DNA of 64,000 nucleotides from Kribbella caucasensis (GCF_004361855.1 NZ_SNWQ01000017.1:142551-206550); one strand, 5' to 3'; positions 1 through 9,269 are shown, numbered from the stretch's first letter. Program-made: numbers and translations. The notes: generated by a model from the letters alone, not told the origin.

Positions 1-623
1 ACACCGCCGAGGGCGCCGAACATGCCCTGCGCGTACGGCGAGTAGGCCGGGCCGGCCTCCCAGTACGGCACCCGCTGCGGGCCGACCATGACCTTGCGGA
101 CGTCCGGCTCGGCCCCGGCGCGGACCCGCTCGGCGTCGGCCGCACAGGCCGGCACTTCACGCTGCGCGCCACCCGGCGGCGCCCACATCACGTCCTCCAC
201 GGACGGACCGTGCTGCGGGTTGAAGAAGCAGGACGGGCGGCGCTGCGGGAGCGGCTCGCCGTTCACCCGGGCGCGCACACAAGCGGCCGCATACCGGCCG
301 TCTTCGAGGATCTCGATCACGTGCCTGATCTGCTCGGCCTCGGTCACCTGGGTGACGGCCTGCTTGGCCGACTCGTAGGCGTCCAGGGCGCGCTGGTAGT
401 CCTGCCGGGCGCCGTCGCCAAGGTCCTTGCCGACCATGTCCAGGTCAAGGTCCTGGAGCTCCTCGCCGAACCGGGTGATGTCCTCGTCGGCGGTTCGCTT
501 CACCGACTCGATTTCGGCCGCGGTGATCTCCTGCTGCTTGCGGGACTGCAGCTGAGTGCGTCGGTACGACCGATAGGCCAGTACTGCGATCACGACGACC
601 GCGATCAGCAGGATGTATTCCAT
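1..623 (-). CDS. Membrane-anchored conserved actinobacterial protein, 3' end cut off by the window
   Basis: The frame reads from an ATG at 621-623 to the window edge without a stop, so about 207 codons are visible and the C-terminus is missing. One N-terminal membrane segment (about residues 4-19, hydrophobic Ile/Val/Leu) is followed by a charged, probably helical stretch and then a Cys-containing domain with the motifs CFFNPQHGPS and VPACAADA. I recognise this as a widespread actinobacterial family of unknown function with one membrane anchor; the spaced Cys/His residues could bind a metal, which is inference. The true length and downstream neighbour cannot be seen. Confidence 0.7.
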   Translation of the reverse strand, partial: MEYILLIAVVVIAVLAYRSYRRTQLQSRKQQEITAAEIESVKRTADEDITRFGEELQDLDLDMVGKDLGDGARQDYQRALDAYESAKQAVTQVTEAEQIRHVIEILEDGRYAAACVRARVNGEPLPQRRPSCFFNPQHGPSVEDVMWAPPGGAQREVPACAADAERVRAGAEPDVRKVMVGPQRVPYWEAGPAYSPYAQGMFGALGG

Positions 624-832
624 GACTCGCCTTCCTCGACGGGCTTTACGTCGAGCCTACCGAAGCCTTCCAATTTCGTTCCCCGCCCCACCACCCCGGT
701 CTGGCCAATTCCGCTGAAAGGACAGCCTTCCGCGCCACGCAGAGCGACGGCAATGCCCGGATTCCGGTCACTCTTTGCGCATAATCAGTTACTGCTGCCT
801 GATCAAGCACCAGATCGGCCGGAGGCTTCCCG

Positions 833-2425
833 ATGCGCACCACCCGATCCCTTCGACTGGCGCTCACCGCGGTGACGGGACTCGTCCTGTTCATCCCACT
901 GCACACCGCGCCGACCCCAGTTGCCGCGACAACACCAGCTACAGCACCGTCGTACGAGGAGCTACCGCTCAACCCGGCTGCCGGTAAGTCGTACGCGAGC
1001 ACTGCCGTTCCGCAGACCAAACCGTTCGGCCTTGTCGGCGTGACGTGGCCGTATCGCACCAGCTCAGCCCAGGTCGAGGTGAAGGTCCGGGTGCAGCGCA
1101 ACGGCACCTGGTCGGCCTGGCAGAAGCTCACGGTCGAGGACGAGCACGCCCCCGACCCGGCTGCCAAGGAAGGCCGCGAACGCTCCGGCACCGAACCGCT
1201 CTGGGTCGGCGACGCAGGAGGAGTCGAGGCATCCCTCACGACGACGGACGGTACGACGGTCGAGGACGCCAAGATCGCCCTCATCCAGCCCGGCACCAGC
1301 CCGGCCGACACGGACCCGCAACCGACCACCACAATCAGCACTGATGCCACAAGCGGCGCCCCGTACCCGATCCCCGCGATCATCGGCCGGCCTGGTTGGG
1401 GAGCCGACGAACGCCTCAGGTCCCACAACGGCGCCGCCTGCGCGAAGCCGAAGTACACGAGCACCGTCCAGGCGGCCTTCGTCCACCACACGGCCGACCG
1501 CAACGACTACACCCGCGCACAGGTGCCAGCGATGATCCGCAGCATGTACGCGTACCACGTGAAGAGCCGCGGCTGGTGCGACCTCGGGTACAACTTCCTG
1601 GTCGACAAGTTCGGCCGCGCCTGGGAGGGCCGGTACGGCGGGATGCAGCTGCCCGTGCTCGGCGCGCACACCGGCTCGTTCAACGCCAGCTCCTTCGGCG
1701 TCTCGCTGATCGGCAACTACGAGAAGACCGCGCCGAGCGCCCAGATGCTGGAGATGACCGCCCGGATCGTCGCCTGGAAGCTGGACGCCAACTACCGGTC
1801 CCCACTCGGCACCGTCGTCCTCGCCGGCACCAAGCTGAACACGGTCTCGGGCCATCGTGACACCAAGGCGACAGCGTGTCCGGGCAACAACCTCTACAGC
1901 AAACTCAGTTGGCTGAGGCAACGAGTCGACACGCTGATGGGCAAGAGCATCTCGACCGAGATCTATCGGTACGCGCAAGCGCTCGGCGGCTACCGCGCGA
2001 TCGGCCAGCCCTTCTGGGGCGAGCATCCGATCAAGGGCGGCCGCGCGACGTACTTCGGTGCCCGCGACATCTACTGGTCGCCGCAGACCGGCGCGCGCAG
2101 CCTGCAAGGTGGTTTCCGCGCCCGCTTCCGGCAGCTCGGTCCGGCCGGCGTCCTAGGTCTGCCCGTCGCCGAACAACGCAACGGCGGTGTTTCCGGGAGT
2201 CGCCTGCAAGCCTTCCGCGGTGGCGCGCTCTACTGGTCGCCGCCGACCGGGATGCACGCGGTCTACGGGCTGATCTCCCGCAGGTACGGCGCACTCGGCG
2301 CGGAGCGATCCCGACTCGGCCTGCCCACCTCCCCGACGTACAAGGTGAATGGTGGCATCCAGCAACGGTTCCAGCGCGGCAAGCTGACGCTGAGCACCAG
2401 AACCGGCCGGGTGTACGAGTCGTGA
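833..2425 (+). CDS. Secreted PGRP-type N-acetylmuramoyl-L-alanine amidase with LGFP repeats
   Basis: 530 residues. An N-terminal signal peptide (about 1-32) precedes a PGRP/amidase_2 domain at about 185-365. Expected zinc ligands are visible: H218 in the FVHHT motif, H341 in SGHRD and C349 in TACPG; the catalytic-type Tyr is in LGYNF. The C-terminal part (about 380-530) holds LGFP-like repeats (LGLP, LGLPTS), which in actinomycetes are thought to bind the cell envelope. The enzyme should cut the amide between MurNAc and L-Ala outside the cell. GGAGG at 821-825 supports the start. It overlaps the next gene by GTGA, so the two are probably co-translated and both act on peptidoglycan. Confidence 0.9.
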   Translation: MRTTRSLRLALTAVTGLVLFIPLHTAPTPVAATTPATAPSYEELPLNPAAGKSYASTAVPQTKPFGLVGVTWPYRTSSAQVEVKVRVQRNGTWSAWQKLTVEDEHAPDPAAKEGRERSGTEPLWVGDAGGVEASLTTTDGTTVEDAKIALIQPGTSPADTDPQPTTTISTDATSGAPYPIPAIIGRPGWGADERLRSHNGAACAKPKYTSTVQAAFVHHTADRNDYTRAQVPAMIRSMYAYHVKSRGWCDLGYNFLVDKFGRAWEGRYGGMQLPVLGAHTGSFNASSFGVSLIGNYEKTAPSAQMLEMTARIVAWKLDANYRSPLGTVVLAGTKLNTVSGHRDTKATACPGNNLYSKLSWLRQRVDTLMGKSISTEIYRYAQALGGYRAIGQPFWGEHPIKGGRATYFGARDIYWSPQTGARSLQGGFRARFRQLGPAGVLGLPVAEQRNGGVSGSRLQAFRGGALYWSPPTGMHAVYGLISRRYGALGAERSRLGLPTSPTYKVNGGIQQRFQRGKLTLSTRTGRVYES

Positions 2426-3636
2426 AACGCGCGATCGTCGTCGGGCTCGTGCTGGCGACGTTGCCGAGCGGGCTGGCGGTGGCGAGCGAACCCGGCGAAC
2501 CTGGCGAGCCCGAGTCGGAGGCGGTTCAGACGATCACCGGCCGCGGTTTCGGGCACGGCCGCGGCATGTCGCAGTACGGCGCTCAGGGGGCCGCGCTGGC
2601 CGGCAAGAACGTCCAGCAGATCCTCGATTTCTACTACCCCGGTACGGCGACGGCCAAGGCGACCGGGATGATCAGGATCCGCCTGACCAAGGACACCACC
2701 GACGGCGTCCGGGTGGTCGCGACGCAAGGCCTCAAGCTCCGCGATCTCAGGTCCAGCAAGGTCTATCAGTTGCCCAGGGCATCGACCCGGAACGAGTGGT
2801 CGATCGACCCGTACGGCGAGCACGGCACCCGGGTGAGCTCCTTCGACGCCAAGAAGCGGACCTGGACTCTCTGGCGGACCCTGAAGGGGATGGCCCAGTT
2901 CGAGGGCCCGCCGGTCACCGCGTTGGTCCTGCCAAGTGGTTCGACGGCCGGGTATCGCGGCGTACTGCGAGCCGTCGACACGGCCGGGGCGCATCTCGAC
3001 ACGGTGAACGTGTTGCCGTTGGAGGCCTACCTGCGCGGCGTCGTCCCGCGTGAGGCGATCGTGAGTTGGCGGCCGGCTGCGCTCCAGGCGCAGGCGGTTG
3101 CCGCGCGCACCTATTCGTCGTACCACCGGAAGCGGGCGAGCGAGCGCGCGTACGACCTGTGCGACACGGTCGCCTGTCAGGTGTACGGCGGTTACGACTC
3201 CGAGAAACCCTCGACCAACGAGGCGATCGCGGCCACGGCCGGCCAGATCCGGGTCCACCGGAACGTGCCGATCATCGCGGAGTTCTCGTCCTCCAACGGC
3301 GGTGCCACGGCGGCCGGCGACGCGCCGTACCTGCTGGTCAAGGTGGACGGCTGGGACGCGTACCCGGGCAACAAGAACCCCAACTCCAGTTGGACGGTCA
3401 CCCGGACGAGCGCCCAGTTGCGCGCGGCCTTCGGGGTCGGCGCGCTGCGGAGCCTCAAGGTGACCGGCCGGACCGGTGTCGGTCCCACCGGCGGCCGGGT
3501 GCAGACGGTCGAGGCGATCGGTGCCGACGGCAGGAAGGTGTTCACCGGCGACCAGGTCCGGGCCCGGCTCGGGCTCCGGTCGGCCTGGTTCACCTTTGCC
3601 GGGGTTGCTCCGCTTGATATACCAACCACCGGTTGA
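2422..3636 (+). CDS. SpoIID/LytB-domain protein, secreted
   Basis: 404 residues from the GTG at 2422, chosen because it overlaps the stop of the amidase gene (GTGA) and gives a signal peptide at once. Near the N-terminus is the hallmark GRGFGHGRGMSQYGA segment. The SpoIID core lies near 200-330 with VNVLPLEAYLRGVVPRE, a QAQAVAARTY stretch and SSNGG. In Bacillus SpoIID is a lytic transglycosylase acting on denuded glycan; for actinobacterial homologues the activity is assumed. Pairing with the amidase suggests stepwise peptide removal followed by glycan cleavage. Its last codons contain the first of two 12-bp near-palindromes flanking the GH76 start. Confidence 0.88.
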   Translation: MKRAIVVGLVLATLPSGLAVASEPGEPGEPESEAVQTITGRGFGHGRGMSQYGAQGAALAGKNVQQILDFYYPGTATAKATGMIRIRLTKDTTDGVRVVATQGLKLRDLRSSKVYQLPRASTRNEWSIDPYGEHGTRVSSFDAKKRTWTLWRTLKGMAQFEGPPVTALVLPSGSTAGYRGVLRAVDTAGAHLDTVNVLPLEAYLRGVVPREAIVSWRPAALQAQAVAARTYSSYHRKRASERAYDLCDTVACQVYGGYDSEKPSTNEAIAATAGQIRVHRNVPIIAEFSSSNGGATAAGDAPYLLVKVDGWDAYPGNKNPNSSWTVTRTSAQLRAAFGVGALRSLKVTGRTGVGPTGGRVQTVEAIGADGRKVFTGDQVRARLGLRSAWFTFAGVAPLDIPTTG

Positions 3637-3745
3637 CCTTGAGCCATTGACGCCGATTCCCCGCACCGGTTAGAACGTGACATCGCTGTCAACCGCTTGC
3701 CGCCCAGGAGGAACAGGCCGATGGTCAGGAAATTTGGTATATCAA
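3614..3745. promoter_or_regulatory. Pair of inverted 12-bp near-palindromes around the GH76 promoter region
   Basis: TTGATATACCAA lies at 3614-3625 and its exact reverse complement TTGGTATATCAA at 3734-3745. Each copy is itself a palindrome apart from one base pair. The centres are 120 bp apart; one copy is in the last codons of the SpoIID gene and the other just inside the GH76 gene, with the intergenic gap between them. The form resembles dimeric GntR- or LacI-type operators and could allow looping repression. No cognate regulator lies in the window, so the function is inferred. Confidence 0.45.
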
Positions 3746-4884
3746 CCAGGATCGCAGGCGGAGTGCTCGCGATCGCACTGCTCGGCACCATGCACACGCC
3801 CGCCGCCGGCGCCAGTGAGGACGGGACGTGGAGCGCGGCCGCCCGCGCAGCGGCGTCGTACCGGGCCATGAACCAGTACTTCGACGCGGGCGAGGGCCTG
3901 CTGCTGGAGGAGTACCCGAACGAGCAGCAGAACCCGTACTCCTACATCTGGCCGTACTCGCAGGCCGTGATCGGCGCGGAGAACCTGGCCGGCATCCCGG
4001 GGATCGGCCGCCAGTGGAACGCCGAAGCGGAGAAGCGGCTCGACGGTTATGAGCCGTACTGGAACGCCGGGACCACGCCGAAGGGGTACGACTCGTACGT
4101 CCGGCCGCCGCTCGGTCATGGCGGTGACAAGTTCTACGACGACAACGAGTGGATCGGGCTGAACCTCATCCAGCACTACCAGCGGACTGGTGACCGCTCG
4201 TCGCTGGCGCGAGCGAAGGAGATCTTCGCCCTCGTCGTGCACGGCTGGGACACCGACCCCACGCACCCGTGCGCAGGCGGCGTCTACTGGACCCAGGCGC
4301 CCTGGAGCCAGGACCGCAACACCGTGTCGAACGGCCCGGGCGCCGAACTCGGCGCACACCTGTACCTGCTCACCCGGGACAAGTCGTACTTGACCTGGGC
4401 GAAGCGGATGTACCAGTGGGCGCAGGACTGCATGCTCGCCCCGAACGGCCTCTACTGGGACCACATCGACCTCGCCGGCAACGTCGAGAAGACCCAGTGG
4501 TCCTACAACCAGGGCGTCATGCTCGGGGCCGGCGTGCTGCTCTACAAGTCGACCGGTGAGCGCAAGTACCTGAACGACGCCAAGTCGGTCGCGAACGCCT
4601 CACTCGCCTTCTACGGCAGCGAGGACCGACTCTGGAAGCAGCCGACCCGGTTCAACTCGATCTGGTTCAAGAACCTGCTGATCCTCGACTCGGTCGCGCA
4701 CGACCCGCGGTACAAGGCCGCCATGTCGGCGTACTCGAATCGGGCGTGGAATGAGGCCCGTGATCCGGAAACGGGCCTCTTCCACTTCGTCGACGGACCG
4801 GTCCAGTTGCTGGAGCAGTCCGCGATGGTCCAGATCGACGCACTCCTCGCCTGGCCCCGCAGCCAGTACAACAAGCTGGCCTAG
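3721..4884 (+). CDS. Secreted glycoside hydrolase family 76 (alpha-1,6-mannanase type)
   Basis: 387 residues from the ATG at 3721, preceded by AGGAGG at 3706-3711; an earlier in-frame TTG at 3697 lacks a site. A signal peptide (about 1-35, ending near AAGAS) is followed by an (alpha/alpha)6-type domain. The tandem Asp of FYDDNEW is at the position of the catalytic pair in GH76 enzymes; GGVYWTQ and SNGPGAELGAHLY are further family-like segments. GH76 enzymes cleave alpha-1,6-mannan backbones of fungal walls or actinobacterial envelope mannans; the substrate here is not shown. It ends two bases before the convergent cyclophilin gene, with no obvious terminator between them. Confidence 0.87.
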   Translation: MVRKFGISTRIAGGVLAIALLGTMHTPAAGASEDGTWSAAARAAASYRAMNQYFDAGEGLLLEEYPNEQQNPYSYIWPYSQAVIGAENLAGIPGIGRQWNAEAEKRLDGYEPYWNAGTTPKGYDSYVRPPLGHGGDKFYDDNEWIGLNLIQHYQRTGDRSSLARAKEIFALVVHGWDTDPTHPCAGGVYWTQAPWSQDRNTVSNGPGAELGAHLYLLTRDKSYLTWAKRMYQWAQDCMLAPNGLYWDHIDLAGNVEKTQWSYNQGVMLGAGVLLYKSTGERKYLNDAKSVANASLAFYGSEDRLWKQPTRFNSIWFKNLLILDSVAHDPRYKAAMSAYSNRAWNEARDPETGLFHFVDGPVQLLEQSAMVQIDALLAWPRSQYNKLA

Positions 4885-4886
4885 GG

Positions 4887-5759
4887 CTAGTCGGCCGACG
4901 TCGCGGACGTGATCTTGACCTCGGTGGCGGGCTTGCCGTCGGTGGGCCCGCCTTCGGGGATCACACCCGCGTTCGCGACCTTGTCGATCGCCTTGAGGCC
5001 GGCCTCGTCGACCGTGCCGAAGGCCGTGTACGCCGGGTCGAGGCCGGACCCGTCGCCGTACACGATGAAGAACTGGCTGCCGTTGGTGTTCGGCCCGGAG
5101 TTCGCCATCGCCAGGGTGCCGCGGCCGTACTTCATCTCGGGGAACACCTCGTCCTTGAAGCTGTACCCCGGTCCGCCCGAGCCGCTCGCGGACGGGTCGC
5201 CGCACTGCAGCACCTGCAGGCCGGCGCCGACGGTCATCCGATGGCAGACGGTGTTGTCGAAGTACTTCTGACTGGCCAGGCTGGCGAAGTTCTTCACCGC
5301 ACATGGCGCGAGCGCGTTGTCCAGGGTGAGCTTGAGCGCGCCGATCGTCGTGTTCAGGGTGAGCGGCGTCGTTCCGGTGGCCTTGGTCTTGCCGTTGGCC
5401 GGCGCGTTCACGGCCTTCGCGGCGGCCTCGGTGGTCTTGGTGTAGGTGCAGTCCACCTGGGCCGGGAGCGGTGTCGGCCGGACCAGCGGCGCCGCCAGCG
5501 CGGTCGGGATCGACGCCGGCTTGTTGCTCGGGCCCGCGGACGCCGGCAGCTCCGTCGACGGGGTGTCGCTCGCGGCCGGGGTGTCGTCCCCGGTGTTCGC
5601 CGCGATCACGAAGACCACGACGATCACCGCGACCACCGACACGATCGCAGTGATGGTGATCGCCAGCATCCGGCGCTGCCGGGCCTGCTCGGCGGCACGT
5701 TCCGCCTGCCGAGCCGCCTTCCGCGCCGCCAGTTGCTGCTGATGGGTCTTCTTCGACAT
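4887..5759 (-). CDS. Membrane-anchored cyclophilin-type peptidyl-prolyl cis-trans isomerase
   Basis: 290 residues. A basic, Gln/Ala-rich cytoplasmic stretch (1-30) is followed by one membrane segment (about 31-53), then a Pro/Ala/Ser/Thr-rich linker and a cyclophilin domain from about residue 120 to the end. Family signatures seen are FDNTVCHRMTVG, GTLAMANSGPNTNGSQFFI and FGTVDEAGLKAID. The usual active-site Arg (F-H-R) is present as CHRM. It should assist folding of exported proteins at the outer face of the membrane. Similar anchored cyclophilins are common in actinomycetes. It is convergent with the GH76 gene. Confidence 0.9.
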   Translation of the reverse strand: MSKKTHQQQLAARKAARQAERAAEQARQRRMLAITITAIVSVVAVIVVVFVIAANTGDDTPAASDTPSTELPASAGPSNKPASIPTALAAPLVRPTPLPAQVDCTYTKTTEAAAKAVNAPANGKTKATGTTPLTLNTTIGALKLTLDNALAPCAVKNFASLASQKYFDNTVCHRMTVGAGLQVLQCGDPSASGSGGPGYSFKDEVFPEMKYGRGTLAMANSGPNTNGSQFFIVYGDGSGLDPAYTAFGTVDEAGLKAIDKVANAGVIPEGGPTDGKPATEVKITSATSAD

Positions 5760-5831
5760 GCTCAGTGCTCCCCTTCACCCGGGCGGTTGCTGGAGGGAAC
5801 GTACCGCCTGAGGCTGAGAAACGGCTGTAAA

Positions 5832-7607
5832 TCAGTCCTTGATTTCGCAGATGACCGCGCCGGCCGCGACTGTGGCACCTACTTCTGCGGTCAGCCCGGT
5901 CACCGTGCCGGCCTTGTGCGCGTTCAGCGGCTGCTCCATCTTCATCGCTTCCAGCACCACGACCAGGTCACCCTCGGCGACCGTCGCGCCCTCCTCGACG
6001 GCGAGTTTGACGATCGTGCCCTGCATCGGCGAGCTGAGCGAGTCGCCCGATGCCGCGGCCGCCTTGCCGCTGCCACCCGCGCGCCGGGCAGGCTTCTTCT
6101 TCGCGCCCGCACCCGCACCCGCGACGGCGGATGCGCCGAGGCCGGCCGGGAGCACGACCTCCAGCCGCTTGCCGCCGACCTCGACCGTGACCGTCTCCCG
6201 CTCGGCGGACTCCGCCGTCTCGGCGATCCCGTCGTACGCCGGGATCTGGTTGTCGAACTCGGTCTCGATCCAGCGGGTGTGTACGGCGAACCCGTCGGTG
6301 CCCACGAACGCCGGGTCGCTGACCACGGTCGCGTGGAACGGGATCACCGTCGGCATGCCCTCGACGACGAACTCCTTCAGCGCGCGACGGGACCGCTCCA
6401 GCGCCTGAGTCCGGTCCCGGCCGGTCACGATCAGCTTGGCGACCAGCGAGTCGAACGAACCCGGCACGGTCTCACCCTGGTCGTACCCGCCGTCGAGCCG
6501 GACACCAGGACCGGACGGGGCGTGCCACTTCGTCAGCGTCCCGGGTGCGGGGAGGAAGTTGCGGCCGGCATCCTCGGCGTTGATCCGGAACTCGATCGAG
6601 TGACCAGACACCACCGGGTCGTCGTACCCGAGCTCTTCGCCGTTCGCGATCCGGAACATCTCCCGGACCAGGTCGATGCCGGTGACCTCCTCGGAGACCG
6701 GGTGCTCGACCTGCAGCCGCGTGTTCACCTCGAGGAACGAGATCAGCCCGTCCTGGCCGACCAGGAACTCGCAGGTGCCGGCGCCGACGTACCCGGCCTC
6801 GCGCAGGATCGCCTTCGAAGCGGAGTACAACGTCTCCAGTTGCGCGGAGGTGAGGAACGGCGCGGGGGCCTCCTCGACCAGCTTCTGGTACCGGCGCTGC
6901 AGCGAGCAGTCCCGGGTGGACACGACCACGACGTTGCCGTGGGCATCGGCCAGGCACTGCGTCTCGACGTGCCGCGGCTTGTCCAGGTACCGCTCGACGA
7001 AGCACTCACCGCGGCCGAAGGCGCTGACCGCCTCGCGGGTCGCGGACTCGAACAGCTCCGGTACTTCGTCCAGGGTGCGGGCGACCTTCATCCCGCGACC
7101 ACCACCGCCGTACGCCGCCTTGATCGCGATCGGGAGTCCGTATTGTTCGGCGAAGGCGACCACTTCGGAGGCGTCCGCGACCGGGTCCGGCGTACCGGGG
7201 ACCTGCGGTGCACCTACCTTGTCGGCGATGTGCCGCGCCTTCACCTTGTCGCCGAGCGAGTCGATCGCGGCCGGCGGCGGGCCGATCCAGATCAGGCCGG
7301 CGTCGATCACGGCCTGGGCGAACTCGGCGTTCTCGGCCAGGAAGCCGTAGCCGGGGTGCACCGCGTCCGCGCCGGAGCGGGCCGCCAGGTCGAGGATCTT
7401 GGCGATGTTCAGATAGGAGTCCGCCGGAGTCGCGCCGTCCAGCGAGTAGGCCTCGTCGGCGAGCCGGACGAACAGGGCGTCGCGGTCGGGGTCGGCGTAC
7501 ACGGCGACGCTGCCCAGGCCCGCGTCGGCGGCGGCGCGGATCACGCGGACGGCGATCTCACCCCGGTTCGCGACCAGGACCTTGGTGATCTGCTTGCTGT
7601 CTGACAC
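5832..7607 (-). CDS. accA: Acyl-CoA carboxylase alpha subunit (biotin carboxylase plus biotin carrier)
   Basis: 591 residues from the GTG at 7607, chosen because GGGAG lies just upstream and the protein then begins directly before KVLVANRGEIAVR. Domains run biotin carboxylase N-domain (1-115, HPGYGFLAENAEFA), ATP-grasp (115-315, KAAYGGGGRGMK, EVNTRLQVEHPV), biotin carboxylase C-domain (to about 445), an Ala/Gly/Lys-rich linker and a carrier domain ending with EAMKM, whose Lys (about 556) should be biotinylated. It carboxylates biotin with ATP and bicarbonate for a separate carboxyltransferase subunit, as in AccA3-type actinobacterial enzymes. Carboxyltransferase genes in this window (25025 and 41764) are possible partners. 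It stands alone here. Confidence 0.93.
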   Translation of the reverse strand: MSDSKQITKVLVANRGEIAVRVIRAAADAGLGSVAVYADPDRDALFVRLADEAYSLDGATPADSYLNIAKILDLAARSGADAVHPGYGFLAENAEFAQAVIDAGLIWIGPPPAAIDSLGDKVKARHIADKVGAPQVPGTPDPVADASEVVAFAEQYGLPIAIKAAYGGGGRGMKVARTLDEVPELFESATREAVSAFGRGECFVERYLDKPRHVETQCLADAHGNVVVVSTRDCSLQRRYQKLVEEAPAPFLTSAQLETLYSASKAILREAGYVGAGTCEFLVGQDGLISFLEVNTRLQVEHPVSEEVTGIDLVREMFRIANGEELGYDDPVVSGHSIEFRINAEDAGRNFLPAPGTLTKWHAPSGPGVRLDGGYDQGETVPGSFDSLVAKLIVTGRDRTQALERSRRALKEFVVEGMPTVIPFHATVVSDPAFVGTDGFAVHTRWIETEFDNQIPAYDGIAETAESAERETVTVEVGGKRLEVVLPAGLGASAVAGAGAGAKKKPARRAGGSGKAAAASGDSLSSPMQGTIVKLAVEEGATVAEGDLVVVLEAMKMEQPLNAHKAGTVTGLTAEVGATVAAGAVICEIKD

Positions 7608-7673
7608 AGCTGAACTCCCTTCGGCGTCGCCTGAGTCTAGGGTCAAGTTACCGGTCAGGAGACAGGGCGTTTC

Positions 7674-8162
7674 TCACATCTTCGCGCGGGTCCTCGCTTG
7701 AACCTGGGCGCACATCTCGGCCTCGTAGTCCTTCGCGGCGGTCCAGGCCTTGCCGAGCAGCTTCTCCAGGGTGTCCCGCTCGGTCTCGGTCAGCGCCTGA
7801 AGTGGCGGCGAGTCGGTGCCCCGGATGTCGTCCATCTGGGCCAGCTTCTTGCGGCCCGCCGCGGTCACCACCAGCGTCTTGACCCTGCGGTCGTGCGGGT
7901 CGATCTGTCGCTCGACGAGGCCCGCCTTCTCCAGCCTGTCCACGAAGGGCGTGACGTTCGAGGGGTCGCAGCCGAGCATCGAGGCGAGGGCCCGGGTCGG
8001 CACCGGCCGGTCGGGATCCAGTTGCAGCAACGAGCGGGCCTGGGTATCGGTGAGGCCGAGCTCGTTCGCGAACCGCATGTTGTAGTGCCGCGCCATCCAC
8101 ATCGACACGTCCATCACCTGCTGCGCGATCCCGGCGAGCTGCTCCTTCTCGGTCCTGGCCAT
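7674..8162 (-). CDS. MarR-family transcriptional regulator
   Basis: 162 residues from the ATG at 8160-8162; the frame is open further upstream but that part is not MarR-like. A winged helix spans about 45-110 (LGLTDTQARSLLQLD, SMLGCDPSNVTPFVDRLEKAGLVERQ, DPHDRRVKTLVVT), with dimerising helices at both ends. It is divergent from the small membrane protein gene at 8269, and the 9-bp inverted repeat at 8202-8227 between them is a plausible operator for this protein. The ligand is unknown. Confidence 0.85.
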   Translation of the reverse strand: MARTEKEQLAGIAQQVMDVSMWMARHYNMRFANELGLTDTQARSLLQLDPDRPVPTRALASMLGCDPSNVTPFVDRLEKAGLVERQIDPHDRRVKTLVVTAAGRKKLAQMDDIRGTDSPPLQALTETERDTLEKLLGKAWTAAKDYEAEMCAQVQARTRAKM

Positions 8163-8201
8163 GTTCTCGAGCTTAGCTGAAGGATCTCGATAGTTGACAT
8201 C

Positions 8202-8227
8202 CTCCAGCATCTGAGGCAATGCTGGAG
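8202..8227. promoter_or_regulatory. Inverted repeat between divergent MarR and DUF6069-like genes
   Basis: CTCCAGCAT (8202-8210) and ATGCTGGAG (8219-8227) form a perfect 9-bp inverted repeat with an 8-bp spacer. A TTGACA at 8194-8199 sits next to it. Position between the divergent genes suggests a MarR operator; a short hairpin is the alternative. Confidence 0.4.
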
Positions 8228-8268
8228 AAACTCCATTATTGATGATCTCCAGAAATCGAGGACTTCCG

Positions 8269-8706
8269 ATGTCTGCTCCCGCCCTTGTCCCTTTGGGCCG
8301 TTCCGTGTCGGCTCGCCGTACTGCCCGCGCGACCGCCGCGGTGCTGGCCGCTGTGGGCGCTTTCCTCGTCTGGCTGGTCGCCGATCCGGTGGCCGGCGTC
8401 GACTTCTCCGTCACCCGATCCGGTACTACGACCGTGGTGGACGCCGGCATGGTGATCGGGATGTCGCTCGGGGCCGCGCTCGTCGGCTGGGCCTTCCTGG
8501 CGCTACTCGAGCGCTTCACCGCGCGAGCCCGGACGATCTGGATCGGCACGGCGGTCGTAGTACTGCTGCTCTCGCTGGTGATGCCGTTCAACTCAGGCGA
8601 GATCGACACGGCGGCCCAGTGGTCCCTGCTGTCGATGCACCTGGTCGTCGGCGCAGTGCTGATCCCGCTCTACGCCCGCACGGCAACAGCTGGCGGGGTG
8701 GGTTAG
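8269..8706 (+). CDS. Small four-helix membrane protein, DUF6069-like
   Basis: 145 residues from the ATG at 8269, with GAGGA at 8258-8262. Four hydrophobic segments are visible (about 25-45, 62-85, 92-110 and 120-138), with short loops. The pattern resembles a family of small actinobacterial membrane proteins that are often paired with a MarR or TetR regulator. The function is unknown. It is divergent from the MarR gene and its stop overlaps that of the following minus-strand gene by four bases. Confidence 0.65.
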   Translation: MSAPALVPLGRSVSARRTARATAAVLAAVGAFLVWLVADPVAGVDFSVTRSGTTTVVDAGMVIGMSLGAALVGWAFLALLERFTARARTIWIGTAVVVLLLSLVMPFNSGEIDTAAQWSLLSMHLVVGAVLIPLYARTATAGGVG

Positions 8707-9269
8707 CGGTAGGACTTCGAGACGCCGTCGAGGAGGTGTTCGAGGGTGTCGTAGGTGGGGGTGTCGGCGACGTCGATGATCTCCTTGGCGACCGGCACCT
8801 TGCGTTGCGCGACCACCTTGGCGAACTGGTCCTGGTCGGCGGTCCGGAACCCGTGCTGTGCGGCCAGTTGCTGGAGCTTCACGTCGATGGAGAGCAGCAT
8901 GCCGAGCTTGTCGCCCTCGGGAGTGAGGGAGAGCAGAGTGTGCTTGGACAGCACGGTCGGGGACGGGTACATCAGCACCATGCCCGGCTTGAGCTTGCCG
9001 TGGATGGCCGCGTCGGCGAACTGGGCCTCGTAGACGTTGACCATCGGCGTCTTGCCCATCCCGAGCGACAGGTAGTCCTCGAACGGGCCCTCACTCGAGG
9101 TGTCGGTGTACCCCTGGTCGACGAACAGTGGCGCGACCTTCGGCAGTACCTTCTTCTCCGCGGCCTCGCCTTGTACGACGGTGTCGCCGTGGATATCGGC
9201 GAAGTTCTCGGCGAGCCTGGTGGTCAGGTTCTGGATCGCCTTGTCCTCGCGAACGGTGTCGAGCTTCAA
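8703..9269 (-). pseudogene. Probable C-terminal remnant of a solute-binding protein
   Basis: About 188 residues if translated from the TTG at 9269 (GGAGAG upstream); a GTG at 9281 is also possible. The sequence resembles the C-terminal lobe of extracellular substrate-binding proteins: DTSSEGPFEDYLSLG, VNVYEAQF, MYPSPTVLSKHTLL and LAAQHGFRT are typical of that half. No signal peptide, lipobox or N-terminal lobe is present, and the segment before 9269 does not look like one. I infer a 5'-truncated gene that may still be translated. The family recollection is from memory and needs an alignment. Confidence 0.45.

Noticed and set aside
3697..3720. Upstream TTG start for the GH76 gene
   Set aside because: AGGAGG at 3706-3711 lies downstream of it and serves the ATG at 3721, which gives a normal signal peptide.
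5241..7604. Long plus-strand open frame of 787 codons over the carboxylase alpha subunit
   Set aside because: It is the antisense shadow of a clearly homologous minus-strand gene, has Arg/Gly-rich content without family motifs and reflects high GC only.
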